Source of the DNA: a virus
Virus record (IMG/VR): IMGVR_UViG_3300030117_002348
Coordinates: 1 to 38,250 of that record
DNA: 38,250 nt
Direction: 5' to 3' (one strand)
Both the position numbers and the translations under genes were made by a program. Below are positions 18,522 through 28,118 of this stretch, piece after piece. The stretch's first letter is position 1. The number at the start of each line of letters is the position of its first letter. The notes under the pieces were generated by a model. That model ran no database searches, had not been told where the DNA came from, and saw nothing but the letters and a program-made list of their open reading frames with translations.

Positions 18522-20263
18522 TGGTGTATACCCCAGATGAATTATTAATTAAGACTGACGACTTAAAAGGCATGCACGAACATAGCGGACATTATGAGTA
18601 CCGCGATAGAGTGCGTTCTATTATGAATGGTGGCAGCAACGGTATTGCTGCATTGTTAGGTGAGAGTGCAAAAAATTATGACATTGACTTACCTATACCA
18701 AATCTTATAAACTCTGGTCTTGAACACTTAGCACAAAAATTAGGGCGTATGCCAGACATAAAGGTAGACGCTTATGCAGAGAGTGATCGTGCAAAAGCAA
18801 AAGCAGAAAAACTAGAACGTATTGTATCTAACTTAGACAGTAGTTCTAAGATGGACATGCAGTTGCCACAAGCAGCTAGATGGCTACCTGGTTATGGTTT
18901 TTGTGTTTGGATTGTTAGACAGAAAATGTCACCTGACGGTATTATGTATCCACACGCAGAACTACGTGATCCTTATGATTGTTATCCAGGATATTATGGA
19001 CCAGACCAAGATCCAAAAGAATTAGCACTAATACGACTTGTACCTAATGCTGTAATTAAAAGCATGTATCCACAAGCAAAAGTTATGGTTGATGAGTCAA
19101 GTCAATTCCCATCAGGTTATAGTAAATTTAAATATCATGATGGTTTCCAAAGAGGTTGGGATAATCACACAGCAGACGGTACAGAACTTGTTGAGTATTA
19201 TGACGAAGAAGGTACTTATGTATTCTTACCAGATACAAAACAAATTTTAGACTTCACACCTAATCCTTTAAAATCTGGACCTAGATTTGTAATATCTAAA
19301 AGATTTAGTTTTGACAGATTGTCAGGACAATATGATCATGTATTAGGTTTGATGGCAGCTATGGCAAAGATTAACGTCTTATCCATAATTGCTATGGAAG
19401 ACAGCGTATTCACAGAAACGAATATTATTGGTGAATTAGAGAGTGGGAACTACAAGCGCGGTAGATTTGCAGTCAACTATTTAACACCAGGTTCACAAGT
19501 CGCTAAACCACCAAATAATGTTCCTTATCAGTTGTTTCAACAGATAGACAGGATAGAGAGACAACTACGTGTTGGTTCTAGTTATCCAGTAAGTGATGAC
19601 GCTATATCTCCTAACAGTTTTGTTACTGGTAGGGGATTGCAAGAGTTACTATCGTCCGTAGATCTAAACGTAAAAGAATATCAATTATCACTTAAAAATG
19701 CAATAGAAGAATTAGATTATAAACGTTTAGAAATGGACGAAGTGCTTAACGGTAATAAGAAAAAACCATTAGCAGGATATTTACAAGGCACTGCATTTGC
19801 AGAACAATATACACCTAGCACAGACATACAAGGTATGTACAAGACTAGACGTGTCTATGGAGTCATGGCAGGATTTGATGAACCTACAAAAATTGTATCT
19901 GGTTTACAATTATTGCAAGCAGGAATAATTGACAAAGAAACATTACAAGAAAACATGGACGGACTAGACAATGTACAAAAGATAAACGATAGAATATTAA
20001 AAGACGAGGCAGAACGTACATTATTTGAAACATTAAAAGTACAAGCTAGTCAAGGCGATCCAAAAGCAACAATGGCATTAGTACAGATTTATAAAAATCC
20101 AAACTCTATGCAATCTATATTAGATAAATTTTATACAGCAGAAGATCCAGAAGTACCAGAAGGAGAAGCAGCATTATTAGATCAATTAGGTGGACAACAG
20201 ATACCGCAAGGTCCTGCACCTGATATACGATCATTATTATTAGGAGGTGTGCAAGGTGGCTAA
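18521..20263 (+). CDS. Portal protein
   Basis: 580 residues from ATG at 18521, which overlaps the terminase stop (TAATG); an in-frame TTG at 18515 is less likely. Follows the terminase as portals normally do. The sequence has portal-like features: 'YRDRVRSIMNGG' near the N-terminus, 'LPIPNLINSGLEHLAQKLGRMPDIKVDA', a well-structured 'LRDPYDCYPGYYGPDQDPKE' wing/stem region, 'SSYPVSDDAISPNSFVTGRGLQEL' before a long helix 'VDLNVKEYQLSLKNAIEELDYKRLEM', and a Gln/Gly-rich C-terminus. Size is typical. Forms the dodecameric DNA channel at the capsid vertex. Confidence 0.8.
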   Translation: MVYTPDELLIKTDDLKGMHEHSGHYEYRDRVRSIMNGGSNGIAALLGESAKNYDIDLPIPNLINSGLEHLAQKLGRMPDIKVDAYAESDRAKAKAEKLERIVSNLDSSSKMDMQLPQAARWLPGYGFCVWIVRQKMSPDGIMYPHAELRDPYDCYPGYYGPDQDPKELALIRLVPNAVIKSMYPQAKVMVDESSQFPSGYSKFKYHDGFQRGWDNHTADGTELVEYYDEEGTYVFLPDTKQILDFTPNPLKSGPRFVISKRFSFDRLSGQYDHVLGLMAAMAKINVLSIIAMEDSVFTETNIIGELESGNYKRGRFAVNYLTPGSQVAKPPNNVPYQLFQQIDRIERQLRVGSSYPVSDDAISPNSFVTGRGLQELLSSVDLNVKEYQLSLKNAIEELDYKRLEMDEVLNGNKKKPLAGYLQGTAFAEQYTPSTDIQGMYKTRRVYGVMAGFDEPTKIVSGLQLLQAGIIDKETLQENMDGLDNVQKINDRILKDEAERTLFETLKVQASQGDPKATMALVQIYKNPNSMQSILDKFYTAEDPEVPEGEAALLDQLGGQQIPQGPAPDIRSLLLGGVQGG

Positions 20264-20492
20264 TCCATTTGATTATGAATTTACAAATTATAAGTTTGCT
20301 GATATTGTCAACAACTGCTTAGTTGATGTATGGCAAAAAACAGAGGAAACTATTGCAGATCATGAAGATGATATATACGCAGATGAACCAGTTATTACAG
20401 ACATGCCAACAGGTATGATTGTGCAATATATACCAAACGGTTTACTTATATGGTTTGGAAGACAGGAGGACATAGATGGCGAATGGCAGTAG
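20256..20492 (+). CDS. 78-residue protein after portal
   Basis: Start set at GTG 20256 since AGGAGG (20242-20247) lies 8 nt before it; an earlier GTG at 20247 overlaps that site. 'MANPFDYEFTNYKFADIVNN' then acidic helix and 'GMIVQYIPNGLLIWFGRQED'. It overlaps the portal end by 8 nt and the next gene by 17 nt. Unknown; small post-portal proteins are often head accessory factors. Confidence 0.5.
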   Translation: MANPFDYEFTNYKFADIVNNCLVDVWQKTEETIADHEDDIYADEPVITDMPTGMIVQYIPNGLLIWFGRQEDIDGEWQ

Positions 20493-20934
20493 TAGACAAC
20501 GTGGTAGAAGAGGTGGAGTTAAAAGACCTGCTGCAGTAAGTGGTCCAGGTAGATTATCTAGAAGAACAGATGGTGCCGCACCAACAATAGAAGATGTACG
20601 AGGTATGGTCAATGAGTCAGCAGGTGAAGAATCTGCACTTGTAGATCAAGTAAGACAAGGCAACATAGAACAACCACAAACAACATTTGCTGCACAACCA
20701 CAACAACCACCACAACAAATAGGTGGTGTAGCACCTGGTATAGCAGATGTATTTGCACCAGGAGAAGATGATTTAAATGCCTATACTCGTCCACCAATGG
20801 AAGATCAATTTTTAGAACCAGATGACGTTATGCTAATACGTGCAATGGCAGAAGTTAATCCTACTGCAGAACTTTTAGGTTTACTAAAATTTGCTTCTGA
20901 TAGGCAGATAGGTAGAACGCAGCGTAATATATAA
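20476..20934 (+). CDS. 152-residue Gln/Pro-rich head-region protein
   Basis: 152 residues. N-terminus basic and Gly/Arg-rich ('RQRGRRGGVKRPAAVSGPGRLSRRTDG'), a middle Gln/Pro tract (QPQTTFAAQPQQPPQQ, about 65-80) and an acidic/helical C-terminus. The phrase 'PAAVSGPGRLSRRTDG' is a pattern I recall from actinophage-like contigs after the portal gene. Mostly disordered; perhaps a head-internal or scaffold-like component. Confidence 0.5.
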   Translation: MANGSSRQRGRRGGVKRPAAVSGPGRLSRRTDGAAPTIEDVRGMVNESAGEESALVDQVRQGNIEQPQTTFAAQPQQPPQQIGGVAPGIADVFAPGEDDLNAYTRPPMEDQFLEPDDVMLIRAMAEVNPTAELLGLLKFASDRQIGRTQRNI

Positions 20935-23900
20935 TGCCAGAATTTCATAGAGATAATCCTGCGCAGGAACAAGAATTTTACAAAGAACTACAACGTAGAG
21001 AAGCAACCTATAAACGTGCTAAACAATCTATAAGTAAAGAAGACGCTATGCGTGCAAGTTCTATAGCAAAAGCATATCCAAACTTTTCACCAGATGTTAT
21101 TACTGCACTTACTACATTACAAGTAAAACCAGAAGCTACAGTTTTACAAGATATTTCTAAAATGATTGCACAATCTAATAGTAAAACTATTTTAGATAGA
21201 GTGTTTGATCCTATACAAGCAGGTGTACGTTTAGGATTTTTAGGATTAGAAGACTTATATAGAACAACTGTAGATAGACCTATTAACTCTTTTATTGCTG
21301 CTACATTTGGAGACAAAGCAGAAAATTTAACATTTAGAGAAGCATACAAGCAATCTGGTAAGTCAACTGTAAAACAATTGTTACGACAATTAGATAAAGG
21401 ACAAAAGGTAAATTTAGGAGAAGGATTTTTACCACAATCAGAAGTTTTTGATCCAGAAAATCCACAATCAAAATTTTATGACGAATATCAATACATGATT
21501 CGTTCTGGTTTTGACAGTGGTAGAGCGCAACAAATTATACAAAATTATCTAGGTACACCTATAACTGACATAGATAGAAAAATGCAAGAAGGTAATGAAA
21601 ACTTTACAATTACAAGTCAATACGGTACTGCACCTATATCTTTAGGTAGATCAATAGCTTTACAAGTTGCAGAACCAAACACAAGACCATTTAATGTTAT
21701 ATCTGGTGTATTAGACGCAGGTAAAGCATTATTCTTAGATCCTGCAAATTACATGGCATTAGGTTTAGGTGCGTTTTCTAAAAAAAGAAAATTACTTAAA
21801 ATACCTGATTATTTAGAAAAACAATTAGATGACATAGAATTAGATAAATTAACAAAAGCACAAAAAGAATACATTGGTGCTGTTAATAGAGGTTGGGGTT
21901 TACCTTTTATATCTGGTAGATCAGTATCTAATTACTTAGCAAAAGATCCTGGTGGTAACAAACTTATAGATTACTTTAGTGAATTAGATAGTCCTAATAA
22001 ATTTATAGAACTTACAGGTATTACAGATAGAGAAGCTATTGCTAGTTTTTTAGACATCTCACAAGATTTAACAAAGTCAAGTGCAGAAAAAAAAGAACTT
22101 ATGTCAAAACTAATAACAGAATTTTTAGAGGATCCTTTTGGTCCTTTTGGCACAGGACAAGCACCAACTGTAGGTGCTATAGGTAGATTCTTAGGTGGTG
22201 CTACAGAAGAATTATTAGGTGGTGTACCAAAAGGTACAGGTAAATTATTTGGTGCAAAAAAAGTTATAAAAACAAAACTCATGGATAGTCCAAACAGATC
22301 AGCAAGAATTTTATCTACATACGCAGGAGAGTTTCCATATAGGTATGTTGACAGTAATCAACTAGATGACGCAGTAACAAACATAAAAGGTTGGTTAGAT
22401 CAAACTACTGTAGATCCAATAGCTAAAGATCAGATTTTAAACAGAGCTGTACGATTAGAAGATGGTGATCAAACAGGATTATTTAATGTTGTAAAAGATA
22501 TGGTTACTTTTGCTACAGATGATTTAGTAGAAAAATATGGCGTTAACAAAGAAGACGCATTTACATTTAGTAGAATATTTGAAGATTATTTACCAGAGCT
22601 ACGTGCATATTTTATTGACGCAGTTACAGGTAACAATGTTGCAAATCCAGGTGCTAAATTAAGTCAAACAATTGTAGACAATAAAGCGTTTGTTAATCCA
22701 GATCCACACTTACTTACAGAGTTTATAAACAGGACTATACCTTTACCTGATCCTGGACAATTAGCAAAAGCTATGAACTCTATGTCATTAATAAGAGCTA
22801 AAGCGTCAGAAGCAGGTATTGACATGTTTAGTAAGTTACCTGCAAATATTAGACAAGGTACTTTATCTAAAATTATAGATAGTTATTATTCAGATTTTTG
22901 GAAACCATTTGTATTGTTACGTGGTGCCTGGTTACTACGTGTTGTAGGAGAAGAGCAGCTACGTATGTATACAAAAGGTTATGACAATATTTTTTCACGA
23001 CCATTGTCAGTATTGTCTTTAGGTTTACTAAAAAAACCTAGTACATCAGAAGCTGCAAGATGGACAAGTAAAAATGTTAAATTTACAGATTTACTAGGTA
23101 ACCCATTAGATGACGCATTGGAATGGCAACAAGCTAGTTCACGTAGATATGGTTCTGCTAATTTTGATCATTTGTTTGGCGGTGCATACAAAGCAGGTAG
23201 AAGAAGAAAAAAACCAGGTGTACACCCAATGGACGTTGTGAGTAAAGAAGACGCTTTACGTAATATAGAAACACAACCAAACCTTATGAAAAAATATTTT
23301 GATGACGGTATTGTACGTGAGATAGCACATTTACATTATGACAGATTATTTAACTTTTTATATAGAGGTGCTAATACAAAAAAACAAAGAGACTCAAGAT
23401 TAAAAGAATTTGTAGAAGGATCTAGTAGTCGTGCGCAAGAAATTATAGAAGCATATAGTAAAGGTGGACCAGAATATAGAGCAAGAATGAATACAGCAGG
23501 TGGTAGATATGCTTACGCAGAATCTATTACAGCTAGAGTAAACCAATTAGCAGGTGGTTCTTTTGATCAAAATTTAGATGTTTTAGAAGATTTAGGCAAA
23601 AGAATAAACATAGATGATTTAGATTTTGCTAATACACCATTTCCATTGTCAGTAGAAAAAGTAGCAAACAATAACATATTAGAAATGTTATTAAGAAATA
23701 GATTAAACAGAATAGACGGTACAAAATATATTGATGAAACATTAGATGATTTTTTTGACAGCATTAAAGATGGTGATCAAACATTATATAAAAAAGTTAA
23801 AAAAACATTATTGTCTGATGACTATATAGAAGATTTACCAAACATAGTTGCAGTAGGAAAAACAGATTATATAGATAATGCAGGTAAATTAGAGTTTTAT

Positions 23901-26318
23901 ACAAACAAAGCATTTGACGCATTAATGGGACAAAGAACAGATAATGCTTCACGATCACCTGTATTTAGACAAGCATACTGGAGAACTATATATGACATGC
24001 TTCCATATATGTCAGGCAAGATGAGACAAACTATGTTAGAAGGTGGATCATACACAGTAGATGGTAAAGAATTTAATGTAGTAGGTGCATTAAATGCAAA
24101 CTTACCAGGAGAAAATATGTTAGCAAGTTTCAAAGCAGACATAGGTTTACCTGCAAGTAAATTACGTAAAACAGACACAGATATAAATATTGACATGTTT
24201 CAACGTAAAGTAAAAGAATTAAATGACAGAGATACAAAATTAGATTTAGGTTTTGAAGATCTTGATGAAGAGTTTGAGAATGCATCTACTTTGCTTAACA
24301 ATAAACGATCAAAATTACAAAAACAGATAGATGATAAACAAGAAGAGCTTTACAAATTAGAGAGAGATATTTTTGGTACATACGGATCAGGAGTAACTTA
24401 TGAAGATGACATAGTGCCACAAAATATAAAACAACGTGTTGATGATATAGAAGAACGAATATTTGAATTAGAGAGTGAAATAGACGATGTACAAGATGTA
24501 TTTAATAACGTCTTAGCAGAAAAAGCAGAACTACTAGGATTTACAGATAAATCTGGTGACGTTGATTTAATTGATAGAATAGCAAAAGCTAGAGCTTTGA
24601 CAGAAGTGCAAGAGCTATTGTATGACTTAACTAAACGTAAAAAACTTGCATATAACTTACGTGGTATATTTCCATTCGGCGAAGCATACATAGAAATTAT
24701 GACTACATGGGCAAGGTTGTTAAAAGAAAATCCAGAAATATTACGTAGAGGACAAGTAACTGTTAATGCTGCACGTGCAAATAATCCATTTAGTCCTGTA
24801 GAAGGAGAAGGATTTTTAGGAGAAGATGAAGTTACTGGTGAAGAAGTATTTTATTATCCTATGATTGATGACTTTGTATCTGATAGATTATTTGGCGAAG
24901 ATAGAAATGTTGGTGTCAGATTACCTGGATACGCAGGATCATTAAACCTAGCGTTAGAAATTGTGCCTGGTATAGGTCCTGCAGTAGCTATACCTGCAAG
25001 TTTTTTTGTAAATGCTAGTCCAACATTTGATGAAGCTAAAAAAGTTTTATTCCCATACGGATTACCAGATGTTAGATCTGCAGGAGATTTGATTGCTGCA
25101 GCAGGTGTACCTGCATGGTTACGTAATACATACCAGGCATTGTACGCATACAACGAAGATGTAGGTCAAAATGAGATAACACGTATTGCAAGTAACACAA
25201 CTATTGACGTATACAGAATACTAAAAGCTGATGGTAGAGATGATAGGACTGCAGACATGCAAGATGAGTTAATGAAGGAAGCAAGACAAATTGCAAAAGG
25301 ATTGACTCTTATAAAAGCTATATCACAATTTGTTGGTCCTACAGGTCTTAATCCACGTTTTGATATAGGTAACGAAAAAAATGCAGGTCATATCTACAGT
25401 ATGCAAATATTGTCTGACAGGTATAGAGAGTTATTAGAAACACCACCTAAAGATCCAATAACTGGTAGATTTCTATACGCACCTGGAGATAATTATTCTG
25501 CTACAAAATTTTTTATAGATGAGTTTGGTTTTAATCCTATTGACATTGCAACACCAAAAACAGTTGTTATAGAGCCAAGACCAGTAGATGAACGTGGTGT
25601 TAAGTTCCAAAGAGAAAATCCAGAATTATTTAAACAATATAGTTTTACAGCACAATATGCAATACCACAAGGCGGCGGCGGTCCATTCGATTATGAAGCA
25701 TACGTAAGAACTATTGCTAACGAACAAAGAGAACCACTAAAACCAGAAGAATGGTTAGCAAAACGTAACCAGAGATTAGGTCAATTTTATATGGAAGAAA
25801 AACGTATATCTACATTACAAACATACGATATAACTGATCCATATCAAAACCTTATGCGTAATAGAGAATTAGCATTTAACAGAGATCTTGCTAGACAAAA
25901 ATTTCCTGGATTTGATTCTACTGTACCTGGTTTACCACAAACATCAACGTTAGAAATGCAATACGAAGAACTTAAAACATGGAAAAATAGTGACAAGTTA
26001 TCGTCTACACCAGTAGGTAAAGATTTACTTGTAGTATTTGGATTGATAAATACATTAGAAAAACGATCATTAAAAGCAGGTTTGTCTAAAAATGGTTGGC
26101 GTACATCACGTACTTTATTACGTGAGAGACAACAGCTACGTGATTTAATAGGTACATTAATAAATAAAAATCCAGATTTCCAAGTTGTTGCTGAACGTGT
26201 ATTGTTACCGTTGTTCCAAGAACGTACAGATTTCTTAGAAGATCTGCAATATGACTATGATACACTTAAAGAATACGGTGTATACTTACCACAGTTACCT
26301 GATACAGAGGATATTTAA
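20934..26318 (+). CDS. Giant virion protein 1 (1794 aa)
   Basis: 1794 residues, coupled to both neighbours by TAATG. No catalytic motif recognised. Mostly helical and charged, with hydrophobic patches (for example 'LNLALEIVPGIGPAVAIPASFFV' near 1345-1367, which could insert into membranes) and a coiled coil at about 1115-1190 ('LNNKRSKLQKQIDDKQEELYKLERD'...'DIEERIFELESEIDDVQDVF'). Very large helical proteins coded between portal and capsid genes are typically internal virion or ejection proteins that leave with the DNA. The C-terminal region is Pro/Tyr-rich. Assignment is by size, position and composition only. Confidence 0.5.
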   Translation: MPEFHRDNPAQEQEFYKELQRREATYKRAKQSISKEDAMRASSIAKAYPNFSPDVITALTTLQVKPEATVLQDISKMIAQSNSKTILDRVFDPIQAGVRLGFLGLEDLYRTTVDRPINSFIAATFGDKAENLTFREAYKQSGKSTVKQLLRQLDKGQKVNLGEGFLPQSEVFDPENPQSKFYDEYQYMIRSGFDSGRAQQIIQNYLGTPITDIDRKMQEGNENFTITSQYGTAPISLGRSIALQVAEPNTRPFNVISGVLDAGKALFLDPANYMALGLGAFSKKRKLLKIPDYLEKQLDDIELDKLTKAQKEYIGAVNRGWGLPFISGRSVSNYLAKDPGGNKLIDYFSELDSPNKFIELTGITDREAIASFLDISQDLTKSSAEKKELMSKLITEFLEDPFGPFGTGQAPTVGAIGRFLGGATEELLGGVPKGTGKLFGAKKVIKTKLMDSPNRSARILSTYAGEFPYRYVDSNQLDDAVTNIKGWLDQTTVDPIAKDQILNRAVRLEDGDQTGLFNVVKDMVTFATDDLVEKYGVNKEDAFTFSRIFEDYLPELRAYFIDAVTGNNVANPGAKLSQTIVDNKAFVNPDPHLLTEFINRTIPLPDPGQLAKAMNSMSLIRAKASEAGIDMFSKLPANIRQGTLSKIIDSYYSDFWKPFVLLRGAWLLRVVGEEQLRMYTKGYDNIFSRPLSVLSLGLLKKPSTSEAARWTSKNVKFTDLLGNPLDDALEWQQASSRRYGSANFDHLFGGAYKAGRRRKKPGVHPMDVVSKEDALRNIETQPNLMKKYFDDGIVREIAHLHYDRLFNFLYRGANTKKQRDSRLKEFVEGSSSRAQEIIEAYSKGGPEYRARMNTAGGRYAYAESITARVNQLAGGSFDQNLDVLEDLGKRINIDDLDFANTPFPLSVEKVANNNILEMLLRNRLNRIDGTKYIDETLDDFFDSIKDGDQTLYKKVKKTLLSDDYIEDLPNIVAVGKTDYIDNAGKLEFYTNKAFDALMGQRTDNASRSPVFRQAYWRTIYDMLPYMSGKMRQTMLEGGSYTVDGKEFNVVGALNANLPGENMLASFKADIGLPASKLRKTDTDINIDMFQRKVKELNDRDTKLDLGFEDLDEEFENASTLLNNKRSKLQKQIDDKQEELYKLERDIFGTYGSGVTYEDDIVPQNIKQRVDDIEERIFELESEIDDVQDVFNNVLAEKAELLGFTDKSGDVDLIDRIAKARALTEVQELLYDLTKRKKLAYNLRGIFPFGEAYIEIMTTWARLLKENPEILRRGQVTVNAARANNPFSPVEGEGFLGEDEVTGEEVFYYPMIDDFVSDRLFGEDRNVGVRLPGYAGSLNLALEIVPGIGPAVAIPASFFVNASPTFDEAKKVLFPYGLPDVRSAGDLIAAAGVPAWLRNTYQALYAYNEDVGQNEITRIASNTTIDVYRILKADGRDDRTADMQDELMKEARQIAKGLTLIKAISQFVGPTGLNPRFDIGNEKNAGHIYSMQILSDRYRELLETPPKDPITGRFLYAPGDNYSATKFFIDEFGFNPIDIATPKTVVIEPRPVDERGVKFQRENPELFKQYSFTAQYAIPQGGGGPFDYEAYVRTIANEQREPLKPEEWLAKRNQRLGQFYMEEKRISTLQTYDITDPYQNLMRNRELAFNRDLARQKFPGFDSTVPGLPQTSTLEMQYEELKTWKNSDKLSSTPVGKDLLVVFGLINTLEKRSLKAGLSKNGWRTSRTLLRERQQLRDLIGTLINKNPDFQVVAERVLLPLFQERTDFLEDLQYDYDTLKEYGVYLPQLPDTEDI

Positions 26319-28117
26319 TGGATAAAGATTTTAAATTAAGTTTTGTAAACAACATTATACAAGTAAGAAATTTTGCATTAGACGATGACATAACAGAAAT
26401 ATTATTAGATTTAGTAGACGAAGATATACCTGATCAGGTTTTTATAGCAAAAGTCTACACAGAATTAAATGTGTATGACACTGTAGGTGCAAATATGTCT
26501 AACGATCTTATAGATTTTAATATGCCTTATGGTATGACAGAGAGAAGAAGAACCACTAGAACACCATTAAATACTTTTAATGTAGCACTTAATGCAACTA
26601 CACAAAGTCTTTATGGATTAAATGACTGGAAAATTGGACAAACAGAAGATGATCAAAAAAGAAATGTAGATATTTATAGAGGTCTTGATATAGCTGCAGG
26701 TATACAAGGACCAGAAGGACCTGATAATGCTAGATTATATTATCAATATTTAAATGCTAAGTTAGATCAAATAGTAACTGATACAGGTTTATTAGGCGTA
26801 ATTGTAAGACCACCACAAGGTAACGGAGGTACAATTTATGTTACAGAAGATCTTGATGAGTATTTTAGAAACAATGCACCTGTAGATATATCACAAGGTT
26901 TTTATCCAATAGAAGGCAAAAGCTATAGAAAATATCCTGGTTTTGCTAGACCAACTATATTAACAAGACCTGCTATGCAACTTGACGAAGATACAAATAC
27001 ATGGAATCAAGTACCAGGTGAGTATATTGAATCTGTAGAATCATTTAGTCAAGAAGGTAGATTTAACACAGAGTTAGATATAGGTGATACTTTTAACGTA
27101 GCAGTAGGTACAAAGACTTCAGATGGTGCTTCTGTAGGAGAAGTACAATCATTAAGTAGAGATGAATTGTTGTTGTTAGAAGAAGAAGTTGCAGACGATC
27201 CTACAAAAGAAATAATATACACTGGTGGTACAAAAGATGAAGCACAAGCAGCATTAGATGGTTGGGTAGATTACAATACTAATTTAGCAACAGCACCAGA
27301 GTATGACATATTTGGTGGTATAACACCAGACTATGCAATATACAAACAACCAGATTTAGCAGACGCATTTAGAGATGGAGAACCTACAGCGTCACAAATG
27401 AAGGACGCGTTACTACCAGAACAGATATATGCAGGTAGTATTCCAGAAGAACAATTTTATGGTGGTACAGATCACATATCTGGACAAGGACCAGGACTTA
27501 ACAATACACAAAAAATATCATGGATTTCTTTAGCACCACAGGAAATAAAAGCAATACAAACAGATCTTATGCAAGCAGGTTATCTAGGTGTAGAAGAGTT
27601 TTTTTTAGAGCAAGGTGCGTGGCAAGATAACACTGCAGGTGCTATGTATTCTGCAATGGTTGACGCTAACTTAAACATGATAGATGTGTACTCACAACTT
27701 ACAGCAGAAAAAGAACGATATTTTAAGAAACCACCATTGACACCTAAAGTGTATCAAACACCATCACCAGGTTTTGTAAAGGATCAAATTGACGCTGCAC
27801 TCAAATCTGCAGGTGTTACACGTAAATTAACAGACGCAGAGCTTATAGCATTTTCAGAGTTTTATATACAAGCAGACAAAGATTATGACACAGCAAATGC
27901 AGAGTATCAAAAGAATTTAGATTTAGCTAATAGATTATTTCCTGGTTCACCAACAGAAATATCTATACCATCTACTGCTAGTGAAGAATTAGCAGCATAC
28001 GCTGAACGTCAGTTTGAACCACAGTTACAAGCACAACAGAAGGGTATACAAGAACGTAACGATATGAGTTATTTGTTTAGTTCTATAGATCAATTTGACC
28101 GTATGATCGGAGGATAG
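26318..28117 (+). CDS. Virion protein 2 (599 aa), unknown
   Basis: 599 residues, TAATG coupling to the giant gene upstream. Contains an N-terminal 'NIIQVRNFALDDDITEILLDLVDEDIPDQVFIAKVYTELNVYDTVGANMSNDLIDF', a beta-rich, Gly/Thr-containing middle and a helical C-terminus ('EELAAYAERQFEPQLQAQQKG'). A 'TKEIIYTGGTKDEAQAALDGWVDYN' segment near 300 is not recognised. It sits in the virion module between two very large proteins; probably structural. Similar segments recur in the 416- and 437-residue genes downstream only in general style. Confidence 0.45.
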   Translation: MDKDFKLSFVNNIIQVRNFALDDDITEILLDLVDEDIPDQVFIAKVYTELNVYDTVGANMSNDLIDFNMPYGMTERRRTTRTPLNTFNVALNATTQSLYGLNDWKIGQTEDDQKRNVDIYRGLDIAAGIQGPEGPDNARLYYQYLNAKLDQIVTDTGLLGVIVRPPQGNGGTIYVTEDLDEYFRNNAPVDISQGFYPIEGKSYRKYPGFARPTILTRPAMQLDEDTNTWNQVPGEYIESVESFSQEGRFNTELDIGDTFNVAVGTKTSDGASVGEVQSLSRDELLLLEEEVADDPTKEIIYTGGTKDEAQAALDGWVDYNTNLATAPEYDIFGGITPDYAIYKQPDLADAFRDGEPTASQMKDALLPEQIYAGSIPEEQFYGGTDHISGQGPGLNNTQKISWISLAPQEIKAIQTDLMQAGYLGVEEFFLEQGAWQDNTAGAMYSAMVDANLNMIDVYSQLTAEKERYFKKPPLTPKVYQTPSPGFVKDQIDAALKSAGVTRKLTDAELIAFSEFYIQADKDYDTANAEYQKNLDLANRLFPGSPTEISIPSTASEELAAYAERQFEPQLQAQQKGIQERNDMSYLFSSIDQFDRMIGG

Positions 28118-28118
28118 T